NCBI RefSeq assembly: GCF_000512355.1
Contig: NZ_CP004006.1
Coordinates: forward strand, 2,438,501 to 2,502,500
Length of the DNA: 64,000 bases
DNA from: Legionella oakridgensis ATCC 33761 = DSM 21215
Lineage (GTDB): Bacteria > Pseudomonadota > Gammaproteobacteria > Legionellales > Legionellaceae
Direction: 5' to 3'
In this document: positions 1 through 8,284 of the stretch, piece by piece
Layout: every line of letters starts with the position of its first letter
How positions within the stretch are numbered: the stretch's first letter is position 1
Position numbers and translations under genes: made by a program
The notes under the pieces: model-generated
The model's input: only the letters and a program-made list of their open reading frames with translations
The model's database searches: none
Told to the model about the DNA's origin: nothing

Positions 1-155
1 GGCTTGTAAGTGAAAATCTAAAACAGCATATGGAAACACTGCGTAACGCTGGTGCAATTGCAGTCAAGCCAACCGGCTCTGGGGGAGGAGGATATATGAT
101 TAGTTTATGGGACCCTAATATAACGCTTCCCGATATGCCCTTTATTCCGGTATAA
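1..155 (+). CDS. GHMP-family kinase, C-terminal end (probably mevalonate kinase type)
   Basis: Only the last 50 or so codons are in the window; the gene starts to the left. The frame ends at TAA 153-155. The tail holds a glycine-rich stretch, AVKPTGSGGGGYMISLW, which matches the C-terminal glycine motif of GHMP kinases such as mevalonate kinase, where it closes over the substrate. Legionella is known to use a mevalonate route to isoprenoids, so mevalonate kinase or a related enzyme is the likely identity. That choice within the GHMP superfamily is inference, since the N-terminal ATP-binding motif is outside the window. It is convergent with ftsB. Confidence 0.6.
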   Translation, partial: LVSENLKQHMETLRNAGAIAVKPTGSGGGGYMISLWDPNITLPDMPFIPV

Positions 156-187
156 CTTTTTGACTCCTCAAAAACAACTGGCGAACG

Positions 188-457
188 TTATTCGGCAAAA
201 TGGTAATACACTTCACCATCTTTTATCATACCAAGCTCGAAGCGTGCTTGTTCCTCCAGAGCTTGTTCCCCAGATTTTAATTCCAGGATATCCGCTTCTA
301 TAGCACGATTACGCTTGAGCAATTTTTTATTTTCGGATTTTTGCGCGTCGAGTTTTTTTTCAAGTTGCAGCCATTGAGAGATGCTGCCGTCACCAAGCCA
401 TAATTTATATTGCAAACCAATCAATGCCAACACTAAACAAGCAATAATTATTCGCAT
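188..457 (-). CDS. ftsB: Cell division protein FtsB (DivIC/FtsL-like)
   Basis: An 89-residue bitopic protein with a short cytoplasmic start, one membrane segment at about residues 3-20 (IIIACLVLALIGLQYKLWLG) and a periplasmic coiled coil rich in Lys and Glu at about 30-70. This is the usual size and layout of FtsB, the divisome scaffold that pairs with FtsL and FtsQ to activate septal peptidoglycan synthesis. Position downstream of eno on the same strand is the standard gammaproteobacterial order and supports the call. The C-terminal part (EQARFELGMIKDGEVYY) is the conserved FtsB region after the coiled coil. Confidence 0.9.
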   Translation of the reverse strand: MRIIIACLVLALIGLQYKLWLGDGSISQWLQLEKKLDAQKSENKKLLKRNRAIEADILELKSGEQALEEQARFELGMIKDGEVYYHFAE

Positions 458-530
458 GGAAAAACTCTCAAGATATTTAATTTAATAGCATAACATGATT
501 ATGCATTTAATACGCCAGCCTCGTCTCTAT

Positions 531-554
531 GCCTAAATTGCGCACGCTTTAGGC
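531..554 (-). terminator. Hairpin between eno and ftsB, possible weak terminator
   Basis: GCCTAAA at 531-537 and its complement TTTAGGC at 548-554 form a 7-bp stem around a GC-rich loop. It lies in the 198-base gap between the eno stop and the ftsB start, both read leftward. No clear U-run follows, so it may be an attenuating or mRNA-stabilising hairpin rather than a full terminator. Confidence 0.35.
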
Positions 555-655
555 CATTTAAATCCACTGTTGCACATTGATGACAAATTGTGGTTACAAA
601 TGACCTCAAGTGTAGATGCCAAACAAAAACTGGTACTTTTTCAAAAATTTTTAGA

Positions 656-1939
656 TTACCTTGAAATGCCAGACGATCTTAAGATGGTTCTGCCAGCATA
701 AGGCAACGAAATTTGTTCATTAATCCGTAATAATTGATTGTATTTTGCTATTCGGTCAGTACGGCAGAGAGAACCTGTTTTGATTTGACCACAACCACTG
801 GCCACTGCCAGATCAGCAATAAAAGTATCCTCAGTTTCCCCAGAGCGATGTGATATGACACAACGATAATCGTGCTCATGAGCCAGACGCATCGTCTCTC
901 TTGTCTCGCTGAGCGTGCCAATTTGATTGAGTTTAATCAGAATGGCATTTGCAGTTTCCTCAACAATGCCTTTTTTTAAAAGATGAGGATTTGTTACAAA
1001 CAAATCATCTCCGACCAATTGTATTTGATCACCCAACTGCTTGGTTAATGCTTGCCATCCGGCCCAATCACCTTCGTCTAAACCATCCTCTATGCTAACA
1101 ATAGGAAATTGTTTTACTAATTCAGTATAATATTCAATCAATCCTTCATGATTAAATGTTTTATTTTCTGAAATTAAATGATATTTCCCTTCAACAAACA
1201 GTTCTGACGCAGCCACGTCCAACGCAAAAACAATATCGCGTCCTAAATGAAAACCAGCGGACTGCACCGCTTCTGCCAAAATGTCGAGCGCTTGACGGTT
1301 GGACCTAAGATTAGGAGCAAAACCACCCTCATCACCCACCGCTGTGTTTAATCCTTGTTTTTTAAGTACAGATTTAAGTACATGAAACGTCTCTGTGCCC
1401 ACTTGCAAGGCTGTTGCGAAATCAGAGGCCCCTATGGGCATTATCATAAACTCTTGGATATCAACATTATTGTCTGCATGCGCCCCGCCATTTAAGACAT
1501 TCATCATGGGCACCGGCATCCGCATCACTTCATCCTGATTAAGCACCTTAAACAACGGCAATTCAGAAGCCTTAGCATAAGCTCTTGCACAAGCAAGTGA
1601 AACAGCAAGAATAGCATTTGCCCCCAGACGAGACTTGTTTTCTGTACCATCCAATTCACACAAGCGTGCATCAATGCATTCTTGTTCGGCCACTGAAAAA
1701 TGCTGCAAAGCAGCATTAATTTCATGATTAATATGGCTAATTGCCTGAATTACTCCTTTGCCCACATAACGATGCGGGTCATGATCACGCAATTCACAAG
1801 CTTCACGACTGCCTGTAGAGGCACCTGAGGGGACACTTGCTCTGCCTATGACTCCATTTTCCAACACCACATCGGCCTCCACCGTTGGATTACCACGCGA
1901 ATCCAGAATTTCCCGTCCTATTACCTTGGTAATGTACAT
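656..1939 (-). CDS. eno: Enolase
   Basis: Phosphopyruvate hydratase of glycolysis, converting 2-phosphoglycerate to phosphoenolpyruvate; also a frequent RNA degradosome partner. The 427 residues match the family length. Visible landmarks are the N-terminal [14 protein letters not shown], the GASTGSREA loop at about residue 40, the metal and catalytic region with [11 protein letters not shown] and GDDLFVTN in the barrel, and the enolase signature around [17 protein letters not shown] near residue 370. The start is preceded by a good ribosome site (GAGGA about 8 bases upstream). It is transcribed toward ftsB. The reading frame is intact. Confidence 0.98.
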   Translation of the reverse strand: MYITKVIGREILDSRGNPTVEADVVLENGVIGRASVPSGASTGSREACELRDHDPHRYVGKGVIQAISHINHEINAALQHFSVAEQECIDARLCELDGTENKSRLGANAILAVSLACARAYAKASELPLFKVLNQDEVMRMPVPMMNVLNGGAHADNNVDIQEFMIMPIGASDFATALQVGTETFHVLKSVLKKQGLNTAVGDEGGFAPNLRSNRQALDILAEAVQSAGFHLGRDIVFALDVAASELFVEGKYHLISENKTFNHEGLIEYYTELVKQFPIVSIEDGLDEGDWAGWQALTKQLGDQIQLVGDDLFVTNPHLLKKGIVEETANAILIKLNQIGTLSETRETMRLAHEHDYRCVISHRSGETEDTFIADLAVASGCGQIKTGSLCRTDRIAKYNQLLRINEQISLPYAGRTILRSSGISR

Positions 1940-2072
1940 AATAAATCCTCATGTTTTTTAAATAATTTCAGGCTGAAATGGAGGTATTGTTATCAAATCA
2001 ACACCCTGTTTAAAAGCCAAGTATGAAATCAAAATACAGTAGTATAAACTAGCAGCTATTCCATTTAGCTTT

Positions 2073-2235
2073 GACAGGTTGCATAAATGGTTCTGTTTTT
2101 TGTCATCTCTGCTCTGTTTCTTGTCATCCCCGTGCAGGCGGGGATCCATTCTGAACAGAGCACAGAGCCACATTAAATATGGTTTCCCGCTTTCGCGGGA
2201 ATGAGAGACAACCCGTCAAAATTAAATGGAAAAGG
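2073..2235 (+). repeat. Intergenic repeat family A, copy 1
   Basis: About 160 bases that recur, in opposite orientation, at 23958-24102. Shared blocks include GACAGGTT at one end, TTTTTTGTCAT, GGATCCATTCTGA, AGCACAGAGCC, ATGGTTTCC and TCAAAATTAAATGGAAAAGG at the other end. It contains two short inverted repeats (CCCGCTTTCGCGGG near 2187 and a CCCCG...CGGGG pair near 2128-2143), so the RNA would fold. Copy 1 carries an extra 20-odd bases that duplicate the TCTGTTT-TTGTCAT block. No ORF of its own is convincing. It is a MITE or REP-like element lying between divergent eno and the FUSC-like gene. Confidence 0.75.
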
Positions 2236-2260
2236 TACCAGATTTTTTCCCTTATTTGTT

Positions 2261-3205
2261 ATGCATATGGAACGTTTTACAATCAACAAAGAACCAACGC
2301 TGCAAATTGCCTTGGCATTACTCCCAGGTATAATGGCAAGCATCGTACTTCATGATCAGCATTATTTATTAGCTTCGTTTTATGCCGTTTGTGCCGTTAT
2401 ACCATTTGGTGTCGCGCATGCGAACAAGCAGATTACCTACCTCTTTTCCCTGTTCATTATAATTTGCAGCTTTATTGCATCCTTACTTATTCAGGATTGG
2501 GTGCTTTTTTTTCTTTTTTTAGCAATCCCAGTGACCTTGTTTTCTGTGTATGAAAAACAAAACAAGCAATTAAAAACCATGACAAGCTGGTGGATCATTG
2601 GCGTTGTCTATGCCAGCTTTCATATCCATCAAAGTTTAAGAATCCATTGGTCAGAATTCCTGCTTATTTCTTTGCTGACTTTAAGTGGATGTTTCATCGC
2701 ATTATATAGCAAACGCTCAACATCCTGGACACTTCCAGCATTCGTCCTACAAAAAAAATACTTACGTTATTATGTAAAATATCCTCTGGCACTCTTTATT
2801 ACCATCACGCTTCTGGCCAATTTGCATCTTGCAGAAGGCGAATGGTTAATTTGGTCGTGTTTTTCAATGTTAAGTCTGGATTTTTCCAAAGCCAAAACGA
2901 GATATCAGCAACGATTAGTAGGCGTTGCTTTTGGCGTAAGCCTCGGCTTAATCATCATCAAGATAACACCCTATTCACCCTGGCTTGAATATATTTATAT
3001 GATTTGCATTTTACTCACGCTACGCCTGTTTCATTCCTATTTATATTCCTTTGCAATTCGATGTTTTTTCGTGGTCTTATATGCAGGAAGTAATTATCAA
3101 GACATTGGTCATGCAAGACTAACAGACATTGCTTTAGGGGGTGCGATAGGCATCCTACTTTCCTATGGTTTGCGTAACCGTACTGCATCAACTAACCAGC
3201 TTTAA
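2261..3205 (+). CDS. FUSC-family inner membrane protein (aromatic acid exporter-like)
   Basis: A hydrophobic protein of about 315 residues with eight or more predicted membrane helices in two groups separated by a short soluble stretch near the middle. The C-terminal half has the pattern of FUSC/YccS-type proteins: a membrane hairpin, then a charged segment (SKAKTRYQQRLVGVAFGVSLG), then RLTDIALGGAIGILLSY. Substrate is unknown. The frame is open from 2201, but bases up to 2235 belong to a repeat, so I prefer ATG 2261 (or 2267); neither has a strong ribosome site. The next gene starts within 20 bases of the stop, suggesting co-transcription. Confidence 0.6.
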   Translation: MHMERFTINKEPTLQIALALLPGIMASIVLHDQHYLLASFYAVCAVIPFGVAHANKQITYLFSLFIIICSFIASLLIQDWVLFFLFLAIPVTLFSVYEKQNKQLKTMTSWWIIGVVYASFHIHQSLRIHWSEFLLISLLTLSGCFIALYSKRSTSWTLPAFVLQKKYLRYYVKYPLALFITITLLANLHLAEGEWLIWSCFSMLSLDFSKAKTRYQQRLVGVAFGVSLGLIIIKITPYSPWLEYIYMICILLTLRLFHSYLYSFAIRCFFVVLYAGSNYQDIGHARLTDIALGGAIGILLSYGLRNRTASTNQL

Positions 3206-3223
3206 TCATGGATGGAAATTGAT

Positions 3224-3799
3224 ATGAAAAATAATGCACTCATTATAATAGATTTTATAAATGACTTGACTCATCCTCACGGCAAAGTGGCTAAAGGACA
3301 TGAACTGCTACAGAAAAATCATGTCATTGAACGAGTAAATCAAAGCATCGATCATGCTCGAAAAAATGATTGGCTACTCGTGTTTGTTCGCGTTGGATTT
3401 AGTGATCATTATCCTGAATGCCTGCAAAATTCCCCGATCTTTGCCCAGTTGCCTCAAAAAGAAGCCCTAAAGCTTGGTACATGGGGCACCAATTTTCTGG
3501 ATAGCTTACATCTCAAACAAGATGATTTAATCATTACCAAACATCGTATTAGTCCATTTTATGGTACGGAACTTGATTTGATTCTTCGAACCCATCCTAT
3601 TAAAAATGTATTTGTCAGCGGCTTCTCTACTGATATGGCCGTACAATCCATGGTTAGAGAAGGACATGACCGCGGTTATAATATGATAGTCATCATTGAC
3701 GCTTGCAGTGCCCATACGGAAGAAAATCACCATGCAAGCTTGTTAAGCTTAAGCCGCTTAGCACAACTAATGCATGCAAATGATTTGCAAATGCTTTAA
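3224..3799 (+). CDS. Isochorismatase-fold hydrolase-like protein lacking the catalytic cysteine
   Basis: A 191-residue single-domain protein of the isochorismatase superfamily. It shows the Asp-containing strand (ALIIIDFINDLT), a Lys in the TKHR segment, and the GFSTDMAV segment that normally reads G-x-x-T-D-x-C-V. Here Ala replaces the cysteine nucleophile used by nicotinamidases and related amidohydrolases. True isochorismatases also lack this Cys, so it may act on a vinyl ether, or be inactive; the substrate is unknown. I chose ATG 3224 over 3212 because GGA sits about 7-8 bases before it. It follows the FUSC-like gene closely. Confidence 0.7.
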   Translation: MKNNALIIIDFINDLTHPHGKVAKGHELLQKNHVIERVNQSIDHARKNDWLLVFVRVGFSDHYPECLQNSPIFAQLPQKEALKLGTWGTNFLDSLHLKQDDLIITKHRISPFYGTELDLILRTHPIKNVFVSGFSTDMAVQSMVREGHDRGYNMIVIIDACSAHTEENHHASLLSLSRLAQLMHANDLQML

Positions 3800-3838
3800 T
3801 CATCATAAATTTCTAATTTTTTTTAACAAAATATTGGT

Positions 3839-3844
3839 TATAAT
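3839..3844 (+). promoter_or_regulatory. Candidate -10 element for the DUF47-PiT genes
   Basis: A perfect TATAAT lies 30 bases before the ATG at 3874, after an AT-rich tract. No convincing -35 is seen at 16-18 bases upstream (a T-rich stretch only). Confidence 0.4.
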
Positions 3845-3873
3845 CTGCGCTAATCTTTGCTAGGGTTATCATT

Positions 3874-4544
3874 ATGAGTCGCATATTTAATATGTTCGGG
3901 CCATCACCAATCAGGCCTATTGAGCAGCATATGCGTAAAGCATACCATTGTGCAAAGCAGCTCTATCCATTTTTTGAAGCTGTTCTTGAGCAAGATTGGG
4001 AAACGGCTGATGACCTTAGACAAAAAATAATTGCGATTGAAAAAGAAGCTGATCTGATTAAAAGAGATTTACGACTTCATTTACCAACTGGATTATTTCT
4101 TCCTGTTTCTCGTACCGATTTACTGGAACTACTAAGCGCCCAAGATCGCATTGCTAATAAAGCAGAAGACATCGCTGGCTTGATTATGAGCCGACGCATG
4201 ATTATTCCCAAAGTGCTTTCTGGAGTGTTCATGCCTTTCTTGCATCGCTGCCTAGATGCAGCTAAACAAGCCTGTAAAGCCATAAACGAATTAGATGAAT
4301 TGCTGGAAACCGGCTTTCGCGGCAGTGAAGTAAACATTGTGGAAGAAATGATTCTTACGCTGGATGAAATCGAACATGATAGTGATGACAAATTAGCCGA
4401 TATCAGGCATCGCATTTTTGAGCTGGAAAAGGATTTACCCGCCATCGAAGTGATTTTTCTCTATAAACTGGTTCAATGGATTGGTGACTTGGCTGATCAT
4501 GCCCAAATCGTGGGGGTCGGCTGCAAATTCTCATTGCCCGGTAA
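3874..4544 (+). CDS. DUF47 (PhoU-like) PiT accessory protein, frameshifted at its 3' end
   Basis: An all-helical PhoU-like protein of the TIGR00153/DUF47 type, encoded directly before a PiT transporter and thought to modulate phosphate uptake. As sequenced, the frame runs past its natural end to 4629, overlapping the transporter by 77 bases with an unrelated Cys-rich tail. If the G5 run at 4512-4516 had one more G, the frame would read GGRLQILIAR then TAA at 4542-4544. That is the usual ending of this family, 8 bases before the transporter ATG, with a length of about 223 residues. I therefore give the restored end. The N-terminal part (PIRPIEQHMRKAYHCAKQL) is intact. Confidence 0.8.
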
Positions 4545-4552
4545 TCTGACTT

Positions 4553-5806
4553 ATGGATTTATCAATTGTATTTGTAATTCTTGCTGCTATTCTTTGCTTT
4601 TTTATGACTTGGGGGGTTGGTGCCAATGATCTTGCCAACGTCATGAGTACCACGATGGGTTCCAAAGCCGTGACGGTCAAGCAAGCGATGCTGATTGCTA
4701 TTCTTTTCGAATTTGCTGGAGCATTTCTGGGTGGCACAGGGGTAACCGAAACCATGCGCGACGGTATTATCAATACCAGTGAATTATCGCAACAGCCATT
4801 ATTACTGGTGGAAGGCATGCTTAGCGTGCTGATAGCCTGTACTATTTGGATGAATCTTGCCAGTTTTTTTGGCTTGCCAGTATCCATAACCAATGCCTTG
4901 GTAGGCTCCATGGTTGGATTTGGGAGTCTCGTATTAGGAAAAAATGCCATTCATTGGCATCAGGTTTCTCATATTGCAATTGGCTGGGTTACTTCTCCCT
5001 TAATTGCCGGCACCACTGCCTTTGCGTTATTTACCAGCATCCAACAGGCCATTTTTGTTAAAAGTGACCCCTTGATAAAAGCCAAATTGTATATCCCAAT
5101 TTACTTGTTTTTAGTTGGCTCTATTTTGTCTTTTATTACTGTATTCAAAGGACTAAATCATTTTGATATTCATTTAAATATCAAACAAGATATTGCCGTT
5201 ACTTTAGCCACCAGCATCATTATTACCATCGTTGGCATGATTTTTATCAAAAATATTCCCGAAAAACCGATGCTAAGACGCCGAGAGCGGTTTTTGCAGG
5301 TCGAGAAATTCTTTGCCGTATTGATGGCAATGACTGCATGTGCCATGGTATTCGCCCATGGTGCCAATGACGTGTCCTTAGCAGTCGGCCCTCTGACGAT
5401 CATTCATAGCCTTATCACCGATGCTCAACAACCCTTTGAAGTGACCGATTACCCGGCCTGGATTATTTTGCTAGGATGTGTTGGCGTGGTCACCGGCTTA
5501 TTGATGTATGGCAGAAAAGTTATTGAAACGGTGGGCAGTTCAATCACAGCATTAACTCCCAGCCGGGCTTTTGCAGCAACTCTTTCTGCCGCAACCACCG
5601 TCGTCGTTGCAACCAGTCTTGGGATTCCTGTGTCTGCCACACAAACGCTCGTGGGTGCCGTTCTTGGTGTCGGCTTGGCCCGAGGCATTGGTGCATTAAA
5701 TCTAATTGTTATCCGTAATATCTTTACATCATGGGTTCTTACTTTGCCTGCAGCATCTCTATTAACCATCCTGTTTTATAAAATATTGCATGCTTTCCTA
5801 AGTTAA
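4553..5806 (+). CDS. pit: PiT-family inorganic phosphate transporter
   Basis: A 417-residue inner membrane phosphate permease. Both family signature repeats are present: GANDLANVMSTTMGSKAVT near the N-terminus (about residues 22-42) and HGANDVSLAVGPL in the second half (about 275). Roughly ten membrane helices flank a central cytoplasmic loop with the basic stretch LRRRERF. Late segments GIPVSATQTLVGAVLGVG and RNIFTSWVLTLP are typical. It is paired with the DUF47 gene upstream, the standard arrangement for this transporter class, which uses a cation gradient. Confidence 0.93.
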   Translation: MDLSIVFVILAAILCFFMTWGVGANDLANVMSTTMGSKAVTVKQAMLIAILFEFAGAFLGGTGVTETMRDGIINTSELSQQPLLLVEGMLSVLIACTIWMNLASFFGLPVSITNALVGSMVGFGSLVLGKNAIHWHQVSHIAIGWVTSPLIAGTTAFALFTSIQQAIFVKSDPLIKAKLYIPIYLFLVGSILSFITVFKGLNHFDIHLNIKQDIAVTLATSIIITIVGMIFIKNIPEKPMLRRRERFLQVEKFFAVLMAMTACAMVFAHGANDVSLAVGPLTIIHSLITDAQQPFEVTDYPAWIILLGCVGVVTGLLMYGRKVIETVGSSITALTPSRAFAATLSAATTVVVATSLGIPVSATQTLVGAVLGVGLARGIGALNLIVIRNIFTSWVLTLPAASLLTILFYKILHAFLS

Positions 5807-5888
5807 TGCCAATTTTTTTCACCTTTCTCCTGATTGTCTGCCGTGAAGCCAAGTACTACTTCCTGTAATGCTTAGCCACAGCAACTCA

Positions 5889-6074
5889 CTAAAAGTCCTT
5901 CCAAATCTCTTCCTGTCTTTCTTCCGGATTGGCGTGATCACGAAGTCTAAAGATTCGCTGATGTTTTTTAATTTCCTTTAATTGCGACGCTGATTTTTCA
6001 TGGGTAGCATCAAATTGATATAAAAATCGGTCGTAAGGGCTTACGTAAGCCTTATCAATATCTTGGCTGCTCAT
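5889..6074 (-). CDS. Small conserved protein of the CBU_0585 type
   Basis: A 61-residue protein beginning MSSQDIDKAYVSPYDRFL and ending EERQEEIWKDF. I recognise the segment DATHEKSASQLKEIKKHQRI as the core of a small family known from Coxiella and Legionella (CBU_0585 family); its function is unknown. The open frame extends to 6239, but the start at 6074 has a GGGA ribosome site 7-8 bases upstream and the longer N-terminus looks non-homologous. It is soluble, highly charged and without a signal. It is convergent with the phosphate transporter gene and divergent from add. Confidence 0.75.
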   Translation of the reverse strand: MSSQDIDKAYVSPYDRFLYQFDATHEKSASQLKEIKKHQRIFRLRDHANPEERQEEIWKDF

Positions 6075-6163
6075 CTTTTTTCCCACTATCAATGATATAA
6101 CTGGTAATTTTATCGGGTTTTTATTAAAGTTGCCATGCATTAATACAGGAAAGAGCAAATACC

Positions 6164-7147
6164 ATGAAAATAAAGAAAGCAGAATTACATGTTCATTTAG
6201 AAGGAACCATTTCGCCGGAACTTGCGCAAACATTAGCAAAACGCAACAAACTGCAACTTCCCCAAGGGTTAATCACTGAAGATGGTCAAAGTTATTTTTC
6301 TCGAGATTTTCTTCATTTCCTGCAAGTGTTTGATGTTGTTGCTGACCTAATTAAAAAACCGCAGGATTACTACGATATCACCTTTGATTATTTACGCACC
6401 AATGCCTTGGAAAATACCATTTACGTAGAAATGATGTATTCTCCCGATCATGCAGAAAAAGCAAGCGGTATTCCTTCCATTGAACATTTACATGCTATTC
6501 AGCAAGCCATTGATGATGCACAGCATCAATTTGGAATTATTGGACGGATTATTATTGTTGCGGTACGCCATTTTGGTCCGGAAGCTGCCGTGCGTGCTGC
6601 AAAACAAATTATGAAAGAATCTGTTCCCTGCGTGACGGGTTTTGGTTTAGGTGGTGATGAAATTAACTTTCCACCCAAATTGTTCCGCCAAGCTTACCAC
6701 ATTGCCGCCGAAGCTGGTTTGTATTGCACCGTTCATGCTGGTGAATTTGCTCCAGCGAGTGGTATGGTAGAAGCGATGGAACATCTTCCTATCCAACGCA
6801 TTGGCCATGGAGTTCAAGTCATTCATTCACCAGAAACAATGGCCTTAGTGAAAGAACGGGACATTGCCTTAGAGATTTGCCCTTCCAGTAATATCAAACT
6901 GGGTCTTTTTAAAGATTTTAATAGCCACCCTTTTCCAAGGCTATTGGAAGCAGGCATTACCGTCAGCTTGAATTCCGACGATCCACCTTTCATGCGCACA
7001 ACCTTGGCTCAAGAATATGCTCGCGTCCAAGACGCTTATGGTTATAGTGATAAAACCATGGAAGATATTACTGCCATGGCAATCAACCGTGCGTTTGTCG
7101 ATGAAGATACTAAAAAAGCATTGTTGGAAAAACTAAACAATCAATGA
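6164..7147 (+). CDS. add: Adenosine deaminase family protein
   Basis: A 327-residue metal-dependent amidohydrolase that would deaminate adenosine (or adenine) in purine salvage. The zinc ligands and catalytic residues are visible in order: HVHLEGT at residues 8-14, HAGEFAP at about 193, GHGVQ at about 217 and SLNSDDPPFM at about 270. Length fits the bacterial family. Adenosine versus adenine specificity cannot be settled by eye. It is convergent with rpoH. Confidence 0.9.
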   Translation: MKIKKAELHVHLEGTISPELAQTLAKRNKLQLPQGLITEDGQSYFSRDFLHFLQVFDVVADLIKKPQDYYDITFDYLRTNALENTIYVEMMYSPDHAEKASGIPSIEHLHAIQQAIDDAQHQFGIIGRIIIVAVRHFGPEAAVRAAKQIMKESVPCVTGFGLGGDEINFPPKLFRQAYHIAAEAGLYCTVHAGEFAPASGMVEAMEHLPIQRIGHGVQVIHSPETMALVKERDIALEICPSSNIKLGLFKDFNSHPFPRLLEAGITVSLNSDDPPFMRTTLAQEYARVQDAYGYSDKTMEDITAMAINRAFVDEDTKKALLEKLNNQ

Positions 7148-7172
7148 ACGCTGATTACAGCCAGAGTGCGTA

Positions 7173-7282
7173 ACCCGTTTGCTTGCAAACGGGTAACTGC
7201 GATCTTGATTAGCAATACCATGCTTTTCAATAGGAAGCATGCTGATGATCAACCCTGGTTACCGCTTATGCGCGTTAACCAG
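7173..7282. other. Three hairpins between convergent add and rpoH
   Basis: Three inverted repeats sit in the 136-base gap. The first is a perfect 10-bp stem, ACCCGTTTGC at 7173-7182 with GCAAACGGGT at 7185-7194 and a TT loop. The second is CATGCTT with AAGCATG at about 7219-7241. The third is CTGGTTA 7255-7261 with TAACCAG 7276-7282. None has a U-run, but together they probably insulate or stabilise the ends of the two transcripts. Confidence 0.5.
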
Positions 7283-7283
7283 G

Positions 7284-8147
7284 CTACATGGCCTCCATAT
7301 ACAACCGCAATTTTTTCATGGCATTTTTTTCTAACTGTCGAACACGTTCTGCTGAAACACCATATTTTTCTGCCAGCGCATGCAACGTCATCGCTTTGTC
7401 ATTGGCCAGCCAACGCTCTCGCAAAATATCCTGGCTTCGGTCATCCAGACGTTCCATGGCCAAATGCAATTTCTCATGGCTTTGTATGCTGCTATCTTCC
7501 TGTTCAAGCATATAAGCTGGATCACTGCCGACGTCTTGTAAATACCGTGCAGGAACTGAAGTATACGTATGATCATCCTCATCAGAATCCGGAGCATCAT
7601 AGGGCATATCCATCGCATTCAATCGCTGTTCCATGACAAGAACATCTTCGCGAGTAACACCTAAATCCTGAGCTACAGCATCTACCTCTTCCGCATTCAT
7701 CCAACCTAAACGCTTTTTCATTTGGCGCATATTAAAAAATAATTTACGTTGCGCCTTAGTGGTTGCTACTTTGACAATTCGCCAATTCTGTAATACAAAT
7801 TCATGAATTTCTGCCCGAATCCAGTGCACAGCAAAAGAGACCAAACGCACCCCTAGACTGGGGTCAAAACGCTTAACCGCCTTCATTAAACCAACATTAC
7901 CTTCCTGGATTAAGTCACCCAGCGGCAAGCCATACCCCAAGTAACCACGAGCTACGCGAACAACGTAGCGTAAATGAGCAAGAATGAGCTGACGAGCTCC
8001 TTCCAAATCCCCTTCTATATGGAAACGTCGAGCAAGCTCATATTCTTCTTCGGCTGAAAGCATGGGAATTTGGTTGACACGATGAATATACGCATCAAGG
8101 CTGCCCACTGGCAAATTCATAGTTGAACATTGCAACGGTAGACTCAT
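7284..8147 (-). CDS. rpoH: RNA polymerase heat-shock sigma factor sigma-32
   Basis: A 287-residue group 3 sigma-70 factor that directs the heat-shock regulon. It has region 2 ([19 protein letters not shown] and the -10 recognition helix with [13 protein letters not shown]), the RpoH box [10 protein letters not shown] that marks sigma-32 specifically, and a region 4 helix-turn-helix ([20 protein letters not shown]) near the C-terminus. Start ATG 8147 has a GAGGA ribosome site. Its place next to ftsYEX is the conserved proteobacterial arrangement. In E. coli translation is controlled by 5' mRNA structure; I did not establish that here. Confidence 0.97.
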   Translation of the reverse strand: MSLPLQCSTMNLPVGSLDAYIHRVNQIPMLSAEEEYELARRFHIEGDLEGARQLILAHLRYVVRVARGYLGYGLPLGDLIQEGNVGLMKAVKRFDPSLGVRLVSFAVHWIRAEIHEFVLQNWRIVKVATTKAQRKLFFNMRQMKKRLGWMNAEEVDAVAQDLGVTREDVLVMEQRLNAMDMPYDAPDSDEDDHTYTSVPARYLQDVGSDPAYMLEQEDSSIQSHEKLHLAMERLDDRSQDILRERWLANDKAMTLHALAEKYGVSAERVRQLEKNAMKKLRLYMEAM

Positions 8148-8284
8148 TGTTATTCCTCATCAAACCAAGACAAAAGCAGTAGTCACCACCATGGTGAACG
8201 AAAAAATCCGAGAAAGCATTGTAGACTGACTCAATGCAGATTGACTGCGGAGTCAGGGTCAACTGCGTTTTCTAGGATTATACA

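Noticed and set aside
1958-2173. A 71-codon frame on the minus strand upstream of eno
   Set aside because: About half of it lies in repeat family A, and it has no recognisable features.
7166-7636. A 156-codon open frame on the plus strand between add and rpoH
   Set aside because: It lies mostly antisense to rpoH, whose RpoH box and sigma regions are clear, and its first part covers the hairpins. It has no family-like sequence.
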